Below are positions 1 through 7,354 of a stretch of DNA of 64,000 bases, in pieces. The notes under the pieces were generated by a model. That model had not been told where the DNA came from, made no database searches, and saw only the letters and a program-made list of their open reading frames with translations. The DNA comes from Streptomyces sp. CB09001 (GTDB lineage Bacteria; Actinomycetota; Actinomycetes; Streptomycetales; Streptomycetaceae): the NCBI RefSeq assembly GCF_003369795.1, contig NZ_CP026730.1, positions 3,720,001-3,784,000 on the forward strand, in the 5' to 3' direction. The stretch's first letter is position 1. Each line of letters starts with the position of its first letter. A program made the translations under genes and the position numbers.

Positions 1-834
1 CAGCATGATGATCCGCCGCTCCCGGGGCGGCAGCTTGGCCAGCAGCGGCTTGAGGGACTCGCGGTACTCCACGCCCTCCAGCGCCGTGTCCTCGTAGCCC
101 AGGCGGTCCGCCAGCGAGCCCTCGCCGCCGTCGTCCTCCGGGGCCGGCGAGTCCAGCGAGGAGGCGGTGTACGCGTTGCCCACCGCGAGGCCGTCGACGA
201 CGTCCTCCTCGGACACGCCGAGGACGGCGGCCAGCTCACCCACGGTCGGGGAGCGGTCCAGCTTCTGCGACAGCTCGTCGCTGGCCTTGGTCAGGGCCAG
301 GCGCAGCTCCTGGAGGCGGCGCGGGACGCGGACCGACCACGAGGTGTCGCGGAAGAACCGCTTGATCTCGCCGACGACGGTCGGCATGGCGAACGTCGGG
401 AACTCGACTCCCCGTTCGCAGTCGAAGCGGTCGATCGCCTTGATCAGGCCGATGGTGCCGACCTGGACGATGTCCTCCATCGGCTCGTTGCGGGAACGGA
501 ACCGCGCGGCGGCGTAGCGCACCAGCGGGAGATTGAGCTCGATCAGGGTGTCCCGGACGTAGGCACGCTCGGGGCTGTCCCGGTCGAGGGCGGCGAGCCG
601 CAGGAACAGGGAGCGGGACAGGGTGCGGGTGTCGATGGCCTCCGTTGCCGGAAGGGTCTGGGCCGGCACGGCGTCGAGGTCAGGCCCGGCTTCGACGGCC
701 GGAGCGCCGTCGAGAGAGCCGACGGAGTCGATGGGGCCGACGGGCTCGACGACGGCGAGCGCCTCGATCGAGTCGGGCGCGGTCTCGCTCTCCGCGAGCG
801 CGAGCACCTTCGAGCTGCCCTGTTCTGCGGACAT
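1..834 (-). CDS. sigN: SigB/SigF-family RNA polymerase sigma factor (3' end outside window)
   Basis: An alternative sigma factor that directs RNA polymerase to stress or developmental promoters. The ATG at 834 follows an AAGGGGGT ribosome site. A variable acidic N-terminus of about 70 residues is followed by region 2 ([55 protein letters not shown]), region 3, and the beginning of region 4 ([11 protein letters not shown]), where the window ends; the last few dozen residues are missing. It is a close paralogue of the next sigma gene and lies in tandem with it. The symbol rests on remembered S. coelicolor gene order (sigN next to sigF); the family call is firm, the name less so. Confidence 0.85.
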   Translation of the reverse strand, partial: MSAEQGSSKVLALAESETAPDSIEALAVVEPVGPIDSVGSLDGAPAVEAGPDLDAVPAQTLPATEAIDTRTLSRSLFLRLAALDRDSPERAYVRDTLIELNLPLVRYAAARFRSRNEPMEDIVQVGTIGLIKAIDRFDCERGVEFPTFAMPTVVGEIKRFFRDTSWSVRVPRRLQELRLALTKASDELSQKLDRSPTVGELAAVLGVSEEDVVDGLAVGNAYTASSLDSPAPEDDGGEGSLADRLGYEDTALEGVEYRESLKPLLAKLPPRERRIIML

Positions 835-947
835 GCCACCCCCTTTGGGTCGCGGGACGGTCGCGGCACACGCTCCCACGCCGGGAACGCAGCCCTCACC
901 TGAATACCGGAGCCGAAGCCCCGGCAAACGCGTCTCCGGCAGAATGT

Positions 948-979
948 CACATGTCGGCAACGCGCTGTAGTGACATGTC
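948..979. promoter_or_regulatory. CACATGTC / GACATGTC palindromic motif upstream of sigma gene 1
   Basis: CACATGTC at 948-955 and the perfect palindrome GACATGTC at 972-979 lie about 115-145 bp upstream of the first sigma start. The same GACATGTC recurs at 2038-2045, upstream of the second sigma gene. This is a possible shared operator; the binding protein is unknown. The remainder of 835-1126 holds no gene. Confidence 0.35.
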
Positions 980-1126
980 GACATCCGAGATGCGAATACC
1001 CCCTGGAAACAGGGGGTCTGATGGGCTTTCAGCCCGATTCCGCCCGCAACGGCCCCGGTGAGCGATTCGCTCTCCCCGGTGATCCCTCGCTCGTGCTTTC
1101 GACTCCGCCCGGAGCTCTGGCCGAGC

Positions 1127-1966
1127 TTACGCTTCGATCCGGTTCGCGGACCTCAACCGCTGGAAACTACGCGCCAGTAGCCGCGAGACGTGCATCTGGG
1201 AGACGCCGAGTTCGGCGCTGATCTGCGACTGCGTGAGGTTGCTGTAGTAGCGCAGCAGCAGGATCCGCTGCTCCCGCTCGGGCAGCTGGACGAGCAGGTG
1301 GCGCACCAGGTCCCGGTGCTCGACCCCGTCCAGCGCCGGGTCCTCGTAGCCGAGCCGGTCGAGCAGTCCGGGCAGCCCGTCGCCCTCCTGGGCGGCCTCC
1401 AGCGAGGTGGCGTGGTACGACCGCCCCGCCTCGATGCAGGACAGCACCTCCTCCTCGGTGATGCGCAGCCGCTCGGCGATCTCGGCGGTGGTCGGGGAAC
1501 GGCCGAAGGCGGTCGTCAGGTCCTCGGTGGCGCTGTTGACCTGCACCCACAGCTCGTGCAGCCGGCGCGGCACGTGCACGGTGCGCACGTTGTCGCGGAA
1601 GTACCGCTTGATCTCCCCGACCACCGTGGGCATCGCGAAGGTCGGGAACTGCACGCCCCGCTCCGGGTCGAAGCGGTCGATGGCGTTGATGAGCCCGATG
1701 GTGCCGACCTGGACGACGTCCTCCATCGGCTCGTTGCGGGAGCGGAACCGGGCGGCGGCGTAGCGCACCAGCGGGAGGTTGGCCTCGATGAGCGCCGCGC
1801 GCACCCGGTCGTGCTCCGGCGTGCCCGGGGTGAGGCCCTTCAGCTCCCCGAAGAGCACCTGGGTCAGGGCCCGGGTGTCGGCACCCCGGCTGCGCTGCGG
1901 CGCGGGGGCCTCCTGGGCCTGGGCGGGCGGCGCGGGCGGTGCTTGAGGCGCAGTACTGGCCGGCAC
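1127..1966 (-). CDS. sigF: Sporulation-type SigF-family sigma factor
   Basis: A complete 279-aa sigma factor of the SigB/F/G group. The GTG at 1966 is chosen because GAGGTGGAG sits 6 nt upstream; an in-frame TTG at 2017 has no good ribosome site. A Pro/Ala/Gln-rich N-terminus precedes region 2 ([38 protein letters not shown]), region 3, and region 4 with its helix-turn-helix ([20 protein letters not shown]) and C-terminal [11 protein letters not shown]. In S. coelicolor the homologue is the late-sporulation SigF, active in the prespore. No anti-sigma or anti-anti-sigma gene is adjacent in this window. Confidence 0.88.
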   Translation of the reverse strand: MPASTAPQAPPAPPAQAQEAPAPQRSRGADTRALTQVLFGELKGLTPGTPEHDRVRAALIEANLPLVRYAAARFRSRNEPMEDVVQVGTIGLINAIDRFDPERGVQFPTFAMPTVVGEIKRYFRDNVRTVHVPRRLHELWVQVNSATEDLTTAFGRSPTTAEIAERLRITEEEVLSCIEAGRSYHATSLEAAQEGDGLPGLLDRLGYEDPALDGVEHRDLVRHLLVQLPEREQRILLLRYYSNLTQSQISAELGVSQMHVSRLLARSFQRLRSANRIEA

Positions 1967-2037
1967 GGTCAACTCCACCTCGTGATCTGTCAACTCTTCC
2001 GTCAACTCATCCGTCAAAAGCGGTCATAGCATCACAA

Positions 2038-2045
2038 GACATGTC
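2038..2045. promoter_or_regulatory. GACATGTC palindrome upstream of sigF-like gene
   Basis: A perfect 8-bp palindrome 72 bp upstream of the chosen start, identical to the one upstream of the neighbouring sigma gene. Confidence 0.3.
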
Positions 2046-2092
2046 CACTGTGTGCAAGCACCGCATAACGTCGTGTTGAGTGAACGCGGAAC

Positions 2093-2152
2093 GGCCCCGC
2101 ACCGAGCTGGTGCGGGGCCGGGCCACGGTCCGCGGGTCCCTGCGGACCCGCG
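2093..2152 (-). terminator. Double hairpin terminator after the Dabb gene
   Basis: Two GC-rich inverted repeats, an 11-bp stem at 2093-2119 and a 9-bp stem at 2131-2152, directly follow the stop codon of the leftward Dabb gene at 2171. Confidence 0.6.
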
Positions 2153-2170
2153 GTCGTACTGGGGGCTGTC

Positions 2171-2464
2171 CTAGAACTCGTAGTCGGCGATCACCCAGGT
2201 GGCGAACTCGCGCCACAGCGCGACGCCCGCCTGGTGCGCCGGGTGTTCGAGATAGCGCTTGAGCGCGTCCGCGTCGTCCACGGCCGAGTTGATGGCGAAG
2301 TCGTAGGCGATGGGCCGGTCGCTGATGTTCCAGGCGCACTCCCAGAAGCGGAGGTCGTCGATCTGGCCGCCGAGCGCCCGGAACGCCTCGACGCCCGCCA
2401 CGACGCGCGGGTCGTCGCGCTCGACGCCGTCGTTCAGCTTGAACAGCACGAGATGGCGGATCAT
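2171..2464 (-). CDS. Dabb (stress-responsive A/B barrel) family protein
   Basis: A 97-aa protein of the dimeric alpha/beta-barrel (Dabb) family, starting MIRHLVLFKLNDGV and containing the typical FAINSAVDDADALKRYLEHP block and a C-terminal YEF. Family members form small dimeric barrels; most have no known substrate. Of two adjacent ATG codons (2467, 2464) the second is chosen because GGAGG is 6 nt away and its ATGA overlaps the stop of the upstream membrane-protein gene, so the pair is translationally coupled. The product is probably cytoplasmic. Confidence 0.8.
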   Translation of the reverse strand: MIRHLVLFKLNDGVERDDPRVVAGVEAFRALGGQIDDLRFWECAWNISDRPIAYDFAINSAVDDADALKRYLEHPAHQAGVALWREFATWVIADYEF

Positions 2465-2640
2465 CATTCTCCTCCGTTGGCGGCCCAAGTCATGAAGTCG
2501 CCCACGGCGCCCGCCGCGTCGGATATGCCCTGGAAACCTATCTGCACGTAGTCGGCTGCCTTGGCCGGATCAGTGATGATCACGTACAGCACGAAGACCA
2601 CGACCACATAGACGGCGATCTTCTTCGAGTTCACCGCCAC
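2464..2640 (-). CDS. Small single-pass membrane protein, unknown function
   Basis: About 58 residues starting VAVNSKKIAVYVVVVFVLYV: a short basic N-terminus, one hydrophobic transmembrane helix, then an amphipathic tail ending MTWAANGGE. The GTG at 2640 is preferred over the ATG at 2685 because GGGGAGG lies 5 nt before it. It overlaps the Dabb gene by ATGA. I recall conserved Streptomyces homologues but no function. The gene begins close to the left edge of the AICE but appears intact and chromosomal. Confidence 0.65.
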   Translation of the reverse strand: MAVNSKKIAVYVVVVFVLYVIITDPAKAADYVQIGFQGISDAAGAVGDFMTWAANGGE

Positions 2641-2693
2641 CGCGGCCTCCCCTGTCCCTTCGACCCACGCCTTTCGGTCGCTCATGATCGCAC

Positions 2694-2723
2694 GAAGGGC
2701 CCCGTCTTTCGACGGGGCCCTTC
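2694..2723 (-). terminator. Hairpin of the ancestral tRNA-Ser(CGA) transcript
   Basis: A 13-bp perfect stem (2694-2706 with 2711-2723) with a 4-nt loop, directly downstream of the displaced tRNA 3' end. It was probably the native terminator of the tRNA before the AICE inserted. Confidence 0.6.
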
Positions 2724-2727
2724 AAAA

Positions 2728-2782
2728 GCGGTAGCGGAGGGATTTGAACCCTCGGTGACTTGCGCCACACTCGCTTTCGAGG
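2728..2782. repeat. attL: 55-bp direct repeat with tRNA-Ser 3' fragment
   Basis: Identical to 15593-15647. It contains the 3' half of tRNA-Ser from the anticodon loop onward; the 5' half is absent here, so it is not a functional tRNA. It marks the left end of the AICE. Confidence 0.95.
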
Positions 2783-2888
2783 TCTGTTCGTGCTGGTCGG
2801 AGGGTTGTTCAGGGTCGTTCAACCCCGTTCGCTCCCGGCTCCTCGCCCGTCGCGCGAACGGCTCCGGACGATGCCGAACGGGGTTGAA

Positions 2889-2906
2889 TGAGACGGAAAC
2901 TGAGAC
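2889..2906 (+). promoter_or_regulatory. Paired TGAGAC site near attL (putative integrase arm site)
   Basis: TGAGAC at 2889 and 2901, a 12-bp period, 107 bp inside attL. The same pair occurs at 15526, 32340 and 38668, in every case just inside an island end. Confidence 0.55.
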
Positions 2907-2948
2907 GGGGAGCGGCCCGGCTGACCTGCGCGTCTACCCCTGAAAGTA

Positions 2949-3626
2949 TCAGTGGTCGGACTCTTCCACGGCCGCGATCACGACGGCGGGGTCCCCCTCG
3001 TACAACAAGTGGGGCTCATCTGCCGTGGGGGGTATGAACCGGCCCCGGTACCGCTGAAGGTCGCTCTCCGCGAAGTAGATCGAGTTCGGATCGTCCGCGT
3101 GGAACTCGTTGCGCTTGCTGATCCTCGCCCACAGCTCCTCATGGCTGGCGGCAAGGTAGACGAGTAGGGGGACGGCCCCGGCGTCGGTGGCGATCGCCTG
3201 CCATTTGGCCCGGTCCTCGGGAGTCCAAAAGCCGTGGTCAACGACGACATCGTGTCCGGCCTTGAGGTGCTCCCGCAGTTCGACCGCAATGTCTTCCAGC
3301 ACCGGCCGTTCAAGAGTGGGGAAGGTGCCCCGGGGGAAGTCGACCCCGTATACGCCGTGCCGGCGGTACATCTCCTCATCCGGGCACAGCCTCACGAATC
3401 CGCGATCCGTGAGGGCGCGGGACAGCGTGGTCTTGCCTGACCCGGGGAGTCCGGCCATCAGGACGCAGAACGGTGGGCGTGGGGACATCGGACTCGTCAT
3501 GGTTCGGGAGATGGCGGACACTTCTGCTTCGACTTCCGGCGTGATTGTGCCATCCCTGCGGGCTGCAAGCAGTGCATCCAGTCGGTCTTCGAGCACGCTC
3601 ACGAGCGTGTCGTCCGCGACCGTCAC
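2949..3626 (-). CDS. P-loop kinase (AAA_33/zeta-toxin-like fold)
   Basis: A 225-aa P-loop protein with Walker A GLPGSGKT at residues 59-66, a VVVDHGFW strand, and a C-terminal lid region with several arginines. Such proteins phosphorylate small molecules, nucleic-acid ends or sugar nucleotides; the substrate here cannot be read. The GTG at 3626 has a strong GGAGGT site and overlaps the stop of the GntR gene as GTGA, so the two are translationally coupled. It is the last gene of the leftward repressor operon and ends 167 bp from attL. It could be a modulator of transfer, a resistance-type phosphotransferase, or a toxin-like kinase held down by the repressor. Confidence 0.7.
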   Translation of the reverse strand: MTVADDTLVSVLEDRLDALLAARRDGTITPEVEAEVSAISRTMTSPMSPRPPFCVLMAGLPGSGKTTLSRALTDRGFVRLCPDEEMYRRHGVYGVDFPRGTFPTLERPVLEDIAVELREHLKAGHDVVVDHGFWTPEDRAKWQAIATDAGAVPLLVYLAASHEELWARISKRNEFHADDPNSIYFAESDLQRYRGRFIPPTADEPHLLYEGDPAVVIAAVEESDH

Positions 3627-4381
3627 GGGGTGACCTCCGATTCTGTGCGCCATGTACGGCCCGGCCCTCCGAGGTCGACGCCGTACTCCACGATGCTGCC
3701 CTCGCTGTCGACGAACTTCGCGGTCATCACGACCACCGGTTCGGTCGGCGGGTTGTCAGGGTCCAGCTCCAGGAGGCGCGCGTACTCCGGCGTCAGTGTG
3801 CGGGCGGACGCCGTGTCGATGCGATGGCTGATCGGATGGCCGGTCGCCTGGGCAATGAGCTGAAGCGAGGTTCCCCCCGTCAGGCGCTCGCTCGCTGCTA
3901 GCTGCGGGATCAGCTTGCCGTACCGGGCAGGGATCCAAGAGGTGCTGTGAGCCACGATGCCGTGTCGGTCCCTGTAGACCCGGCTACGCCGGACAACGTC
4001 TGAGCCGGGCTCGATGTCCAGTGCCTGCGCCACTTCGGCGGGCGCGGGTACTACGGCCGCCTGGTGGGAGTCGGACCGTTCTCCTGCTCCCCAGCTAGAG
4101 CCAGTACGGCGTCCCCGGTCCTGCCGCTGGGCACCTGAGGACATCGGGGCGGGTCGGTCCAGGACTTCGGTGCCGATGCCGTGGATGCCTCGCACGAGTC
4201 CCTCGTTGCGCAGCTTGCGAAGCGCCTTCTCGGCTGTGGCGGTGCTGACCTTCCACTCTTCCGACAGGTTCTTGATGCTCGGCAGGAGCGTTCCCGGCTG
4301 AAGCTCGCCGGACGAAATCAGCTCCATGTAGTGGGCGGCAATCTTCGCGTACGGGGCCCGATTGTCGGCCTGGCCTGCCAT
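3623..4381 (-). CDS. GntR/HutC-family repressor, KorSA-like
   Basis: A 252-aa transcriptional regulator. The N-terminal winged helix (residues about 10-75: YAKIAAHYMELISSGELQPG, then STATAEKALRKLRNEGLV) is typical of GntR; a UTRA ligand-sensing domain fills about 95-245. In pSAM2-type elements the KorSA repressor silences transfer and replication functions. The start ATG follows AAGGAG. The upstream region 4404-4465 carries five phased AGGGAA-type half sites, the likely operator for this gene and for the rightward promoter. It is coupled to the downstream kinase. Confidence 0.85.
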   Translation of the reverse strand: MAGQADNRAPYAKIAAHYMELISSGELQPGTLLPSIKNLSEEWKVSTATAEKALRKLRNEGLVRGIHGIGTEVLDRPAPMSSGAQRQDRGRRTGSSWGAGERSDSHQAAVVPAPAEVAQALDIEPGSDVVRRSRVYRDRHGIVAHSTSWIPARYGKLIPQLAASERLTGGTSLQLIAQATGHPISHRIDTASARTLTPEYARLLELDPDNPPTEPVVVMTAKFVDSEGSIVEYGVDLGGPGRTWRTESEVTP

Positions 4382-4403
4382 GTCGCTTGCTCCTTTTCGT
4401 CAC

Positions 4404-4465
4404 TTCCCTGAGGTTCCCTACCTTACCGCTTGACACCGCAGGGAACCCTAGGGAACCTTAGGGAT
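4404..4465. promoter_or_regulatory. Divergent promoter/operator with phased AGGGA half-sites
   Basis: TTCCCT at 4404 and 4414, and AGGGAA/AGGGAT at 4440, 4450 and 4460: five half-sites at exact 10-bp spacing within each arm, in opposite orientation on the two sides of a TTGACA (-35-like) at 4430-4435. This is the expected arrangement for autorepression by the adjacent GntR protein and repression of the rightward operon. Confidence 0.6.
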
Positions 4466-4870
4466 GTGCCCGCCGGTCGGTTCGTCCGGCAAGCGGGTGC
4501 AGGACCTCAATGCGCTCTGATTCAGGGCTCGTTCGGGGTCAAGGGGCCCGGGACAGAGCGGGCCGAGGGCGCACCCGACCCTTGTCATTCGGGAGGGCTT
4601 AGACCGAAAGGTCACGTCTCCATACGCCTACAACGGGGTCATGCCGCGCTACCTGGTACGGGTGCGGCACCCCCGAAGGAGACATGCACGCCGCCCCGGC
4701 ATTCAGCCGTGAAGGGCGCGAGATCGAATCTCGCCCGGGGCACTCCGGCCGCTTCATCTGGCCGTGCCGCGCGTCTCGCGCAGCTGATCACTACAACGGC
4801 GCGCGCCCCCGGTGCTGGAACACCGGGGGCGCTGTTCGGGCCGTTTCGCCTGCTAGGGAGACCACGACCC
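4466..4870 (+). other. Leader region with tRNA-like minihelix and terminator, no clear gene
   Basis: About 400 bp before the first rightward gene. It contains a 7-bp acceptor-like stem (GCCCCGG 4693-4699 with CCGGGGC 4735-4741), contiguous with a 5-bp T-arm-like hairpin (4718-4734, loop ATCGAAT) and an A at the discriminator position 4742; D- and anticodon arms are missing. A perfect 12-bp hairpin follows at 4803-4832. It could be a small structured RNA, or an attenuating leader. Confidence 0.4.
4803..4832 (+). terminator. Hairpin upstream of first spread-type gene
   Basis: GCGCCCCCGGTG (4803-4814) pairs perfectly with 4821-4832 around a 6-nt loop. It lies between the operator region and the gene at 4871, so it either ends a short RNA or attenuates the operon. 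Confidence 0.5.
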
Positions 4871-5140
4871 ATGAACCACATCGTCACTGTTCAGGACGCT
4901 GTTACTGCGTTCGCCGACTTCATGGAGCCGACGGATGCGGAGCTGGACGCGATCGAGCAGGAGATGCCCGTGATCCTCGCGGACGTCGACCTGCTGGACG
5001 CGCACATCATCACCCTCGACCGCACGCCGACCGAGGTCGACGAGCGCCGCATCCGCCGGGCTCGCCGCCGCGCGCTCGCCGCCCGCGTCGCCCTGGTCAA
5101 CCACGCGGCCGGAACGAGCCTGCCCGGGGGTGCCGCGTGA
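4871..5140 (+). CDS. Small acidic AICE protein (DUF6284-like)
   Basis: An 89-aa protein, MNHIVTVQDAVTAFADFMEP..., with an acidic helical middle (TDAELDAIEQEMPVILADVD) and an Arg-rich C-terminal helix (RRIRRARRRALAARVALVNH). It resembles a short family I recall as DUF6284, found at this position in Streptomyces AICEs; its role is unknown. The start ATG follows AGGGAGA. Its stop overlaps the next gene as GTGA, the first of a chain of overlaps that makes 4871-7542 one operon. Confidence 0.75.
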   Translation: MNHIVTVQDAVTAFADFMEPTDAELDAIEQEMPVILADVDLLDAHIITLDRTPTEVDERRIRRARRRALAARVALVNHAAGTSLPGGAA

Positions 5141-5583
5141 GCGCCGCCGACCAGAACTTGACCGCCGCGCACGCCGAGGTGAAGGCGGAGATCACGCGGA
5201 CGGATACCAAGACGGCGCTGCTGCTGGCGTTCGTCGGCGCCGTCCTCGCCGGCACGTGGACGGTCGCCCGTGACCTGTCGCTGACCGTGGCCGCCGTCGT
5301 CGTGGGCAGTGCGGGTCTGGCGCTGCTGGTCGGCGCGGCGGGTCTGCTGCTGCGGTCGGTCCGCCCGAACCTGAGTGGCCGGCACGGCTTCCCCCTGTGG
5401 GCCACCCTCACCGCCGAGGAGATCGGCGCGGCCGTCACCCGGGACCTGGCCGCCGACATCGCCGGACTGTCCCGGCTCGCGGTCGCCAAGTTCACGTGCC
5501 TGCGCCGCGCGGTCGACCTCACCCTGACCGGCGGCGCCCTGCTCATCCTCGCTGCCCTGCTCACCGCCGGGGGTGCGGCATGA
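5137..5583 (+). CDS. Pycsar-effector-like two-segment membrane protein (PycTM/DUF5706 type)
   Basis: A 148-aa protein. An N-terminal helix (HAEVKAEITRTDTKTALLLA) runs into two adjacent transmembrane helices (about residues 25-45 and 50-72), followed by a soluble stretch (LWATLTAEEIGAAVTRDLAA) and a third hydrophobic helix at the C-terminus. The TDTK-x-LLLAFVGA motif is the signature I associate with Pycsar membrane effectors, which permeabilise the membrane on binding a cyclic pyrimidine nucleotide. No uridylate/cytidylate cyclase is encoded anywhere in this window. The position between small transfer genes suggests a membrane role in plasmid spread, or a borrowed effector. GTG start, overlapping both neighbours. 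Confidence 0.65.
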   Translation: MSAADQNLTAAHAEVKAEITRTDTKTALLLAFVGAVLAGTWTVARDLSLTVAAVVVGSAGLALLVGAAGLLLRSVRPNLSGRHGFPLWATLTAEEIGAAVTRDLAADIAGLSRLAVAKFTCLRRAVDLTLTGGALLILAALLTAGGAA

Positions 5584-5792
5584 GGACGTCGCTGCTCGAA
5601 ATGGTCTACGGGCCGTGCCCCGATGAGGAAGTAGAGGCGGACTTTTTCACGCTCGTTGACCGGGCGCTGGAAGCGGTCGTCACCCGGGCCCGGACCTGCG
5701 CACTGACAGGTGACACGGCGAATGAGGCTCTGTGCCACCGTCAGATCAACACGCTCCTGAACCTGCGCGAGCGTGAAGGCGGTGCGGCATGA
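5580..5792 (+). CDS. Small AICE protein, unknown
   Basis: A 70-aa protein, MRTSLLEMVYGPCPDEEVEA..., mostly helical, with three cysteines (two in TCALTGDTANEALCH). No recognised domain. The start ATG overlaps the previous stop (ATGA) and its own stop overlaps the next ATG, so it is embedded in the transfer operon and probably real. Confidence 0.6.
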   Translation: MRTSLLEMVYGPCPDEEVEADFFTLVDRALEAVVTRARTCALTGDTANEALCHRQINTLLNLREREGGAA

Positions 5793-6688
5793 ACCTTCAC
5801 CGCAAGGGCCGTGCAGCCCTGGTGCTCGCCCTGGTCGCCGTGGTCGGCATGGCGTTCCGGGTGTCGTGGAATGCGCTGCGGGACATCGCCGGTGCCGTCG
5901 GCGCCGATGACACGGCGGCGATGCTGTACCCGTTCGTGGTCGACGGACTGATGGCGCTCGCTCTGATCGCCACGCTGGTCCTGGCCGACCGCGACCGCAC
6001 GTTCGCCCTGCGGGTGCTGGGGGCGTATACGGTCGCGTCGCTGGTCCTCAACTACGTGCACGGGTTGGTGCCGGAGCTGCACGGCCGTACGGTCGACTGG
6101 GGTCGACTGGCCGACTGGGACCCGGCGAACTGGGCCCTGGTCCTGCTCGCCACCTCGTTGCCGGTCGGGTCGATCTACTTCGGTTCCGACCTCGTGGCCA
6201 AGGTGCTCCACCACCGCCCCGCCTCGATCCCTGCCGTGAGCGCGAATGCGGAGGAATCTACCGAGACCGATATGAAACGGTCTACGGCTGACCTGCCGGT
6301 ATCGGCCCCTGCGCCGATCACCCCGAACGTGTCTGGTCTGCCCCGGCCGGTGGCCGTCGGCTTTCTGAAGTCGACTCTCCCAGCTAAGCCGCTCCCCTCG
6401 ATCGCCCCGGCCCCGGTCGCGCCGATCGAGCGGCGCGCGGTGGCGGCGGAGTCGACCCGACCGCGCCGCGCGACGGGCCGTGTCCCGGCGGTGGCGAAGT
6501 CGACCCGCCCGAAGCGCACGCCGGATCAGTTGCTCGCCGAAGCACGCAAGGCGACGGCCGATTGGCCGGATGCGAAGGTGACCGGCGAGGGTATCCGCCG
6601 CGCCATCCGCACCTCGCCCGCGAACGCCCGGTCGCTGCGGGACACGATCCTCGCCGAACGCGCCGCGACGGCAGCTGAGGTCGCGTGA
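5789..6688 (+). CDS. DUF2637 membrane protein with basic C-terminal domain
   Basis: A 299-aa protein. The N-terminal half has four predicted transmembrane helices (about residues 8-25, 42-65, 72-95, 110-135; with the FRVSWNALRDIA segment typical of DUF2637). A Pro/Ala-rich linker leads to a small C-terminal domain (LLAEARKATADWPDAKVTGE...ARSLRDTILAERA) that looks like a winged-helix or DNA-binding module. DUF2637 proteins are common in AICEs and are thought to take part in intramycelial spread. Coupled at both ends by overlapping codons. Confidence 0.75.
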   Translation: MNLHRKGRAALVLALVAVVGMAFRVSWNALRDIAGAVGADDTAAMLYPFVVDGLMALALIATLVLADRDRTFALRVLGAYTVASLVLNYVHGLVPELHGRTVDWGRLADWDPANWALVLLATSLPVGSIYFGSDLVAKVLHHRPASIPAVSANAEESTETDMKRSTADLPVSAPAPITPNVSGLPRPVAVGFLKSTLPAKPLPSIAPAPVAPIERRAVAAESTRPRRATGRVPAVAKSTRPKRTPDQLLAEARKATADWPDAKVTGEGIRRAIRTSPANARSLRDTILAERAATAAEVA

Positions 6689-7035
6689 TGGGGGCGCTGC
6701 CGGTGTTCCGGTGGCGCCTGGCCCCCGACGGCTACGCCACCCGCCGCCAACTCCGCGCCCGTGGCTTGCGGCCCGGTGGTCAGGAGGTGGCGGCGACGCT
6801 GGAACGGCCGCGCCGCCGCCGTGGGCCGCTGGTCGCCCACCTCTACCGCGTCGACCTCGCCCTGCCGGTCCGGCCGATGACGCCGGGCCGCTGGGCCGCC
6901 CTCGCGAAGGCCAACGCTGCTCGCCGCATCTGCCCGCAGTGCCGGCGGGATGCGGGCTACGTGATCCCCACCTCGCTCGGCACGTGCGTGACCTGCGCCT
7001 TCCCTGAATCTTCCGATTGCCTGAGGAGCGCCTGA
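6688..7035 (+). CDS. RRQRL-motif zinc-binding protein
   Basis: A 115-aa protein with the ATRRQLRARGLRPGGQ motif and a C-terminal zinc-ribbon-like set of cysteines (CPQC...CVTC). I recall this family as RRQRL-motif zinc-binding proteins of Streptomyces mobile elements; function unknown. ATG 6688 is preferred over GTG 6685 because GAGG is 7 nt upstream; it shares one base with the preceding TGA. Confidence 0.65.
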   Translation: MGALPVFRWRLAPDGYATRRQLRARGLRPGGQEVAATLERPRRRRGPLVAHLYRVDLALPVRPMTPGRWAALAKANAARRICPQCRRDAGYVIPTSLGTCVTCAFPESSDCLRSA

Positions 7036-7036
7036 C

Positions 7037-7354
7037 ATGGGCAAGCCCGACACCCGCCGCCTGGATCGCGAGATCCACAAGGCGAACCGCAAGCTGATCG
7101 CTGTCCGCGAGCGGGAACTGTGGCCGCTGGACAGCCGAGAGCGCCGTGCCGTCATGGGCGCCGCCGCGCGCGGTGGCTACCGGCTCCACCGGGGCGAGAG
7201 CACCGGCCGCGCCGAGACCGCCATGGACACCGCATGGCAGGCCGCCGAGACCCGGCTCACCGCCGAGATCACCGCTTTGCAGACCGAGCGGCAGCGCATC
7301 GTCACCGAGGCCGCCAAGGACAAGGCTGCCAAGAAGTCGTCGGGGTGGTGGTGA
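7037..7354 (+). CDS. Small helical/coiled-coil AICE protein
   Basis: A 105-aa, strongly charged protein (many R, K and E) with long helices and a likely coiled coil at the C-terminus (AAETRLTAEITALQTERQRI). No catalytic motif. The ATG lies 1 nt after the previous stop with GAGGAG 10 nt upstream, and its stop overlaps the next GTG. Function unknown; probably an accessory factor of transfer. Confidence 0.6.
   Translation: MGKPDTRRLDREIHKANRKLIAVRERELWPLDSRERRAVMGAAARGGYRLHRGESTGRAETAMDTAWQAAETRLTAEITALQTERQRIVTEAAKDKAAKKSSGWW

Noticed and set aside
2728..2782. tRNA-Ser at the AICE left end
   Set aside because: Only the 3' half is present; the 5' half and anticodon 5' stem are missing.
4466..4870. 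T-box riboswitch in the AICE leader
   Set aside because: No specifier loop or T-box sequence could be found, despite a tRNA-like fold and a terminator.
4684..5583. A long frame starting at an ATG with an AAGGAG site in the AICE leader
   Set aside because: It runs out of frame through two well-supported overlapping genes and its translation is low complexity; at most a short leader peptide.
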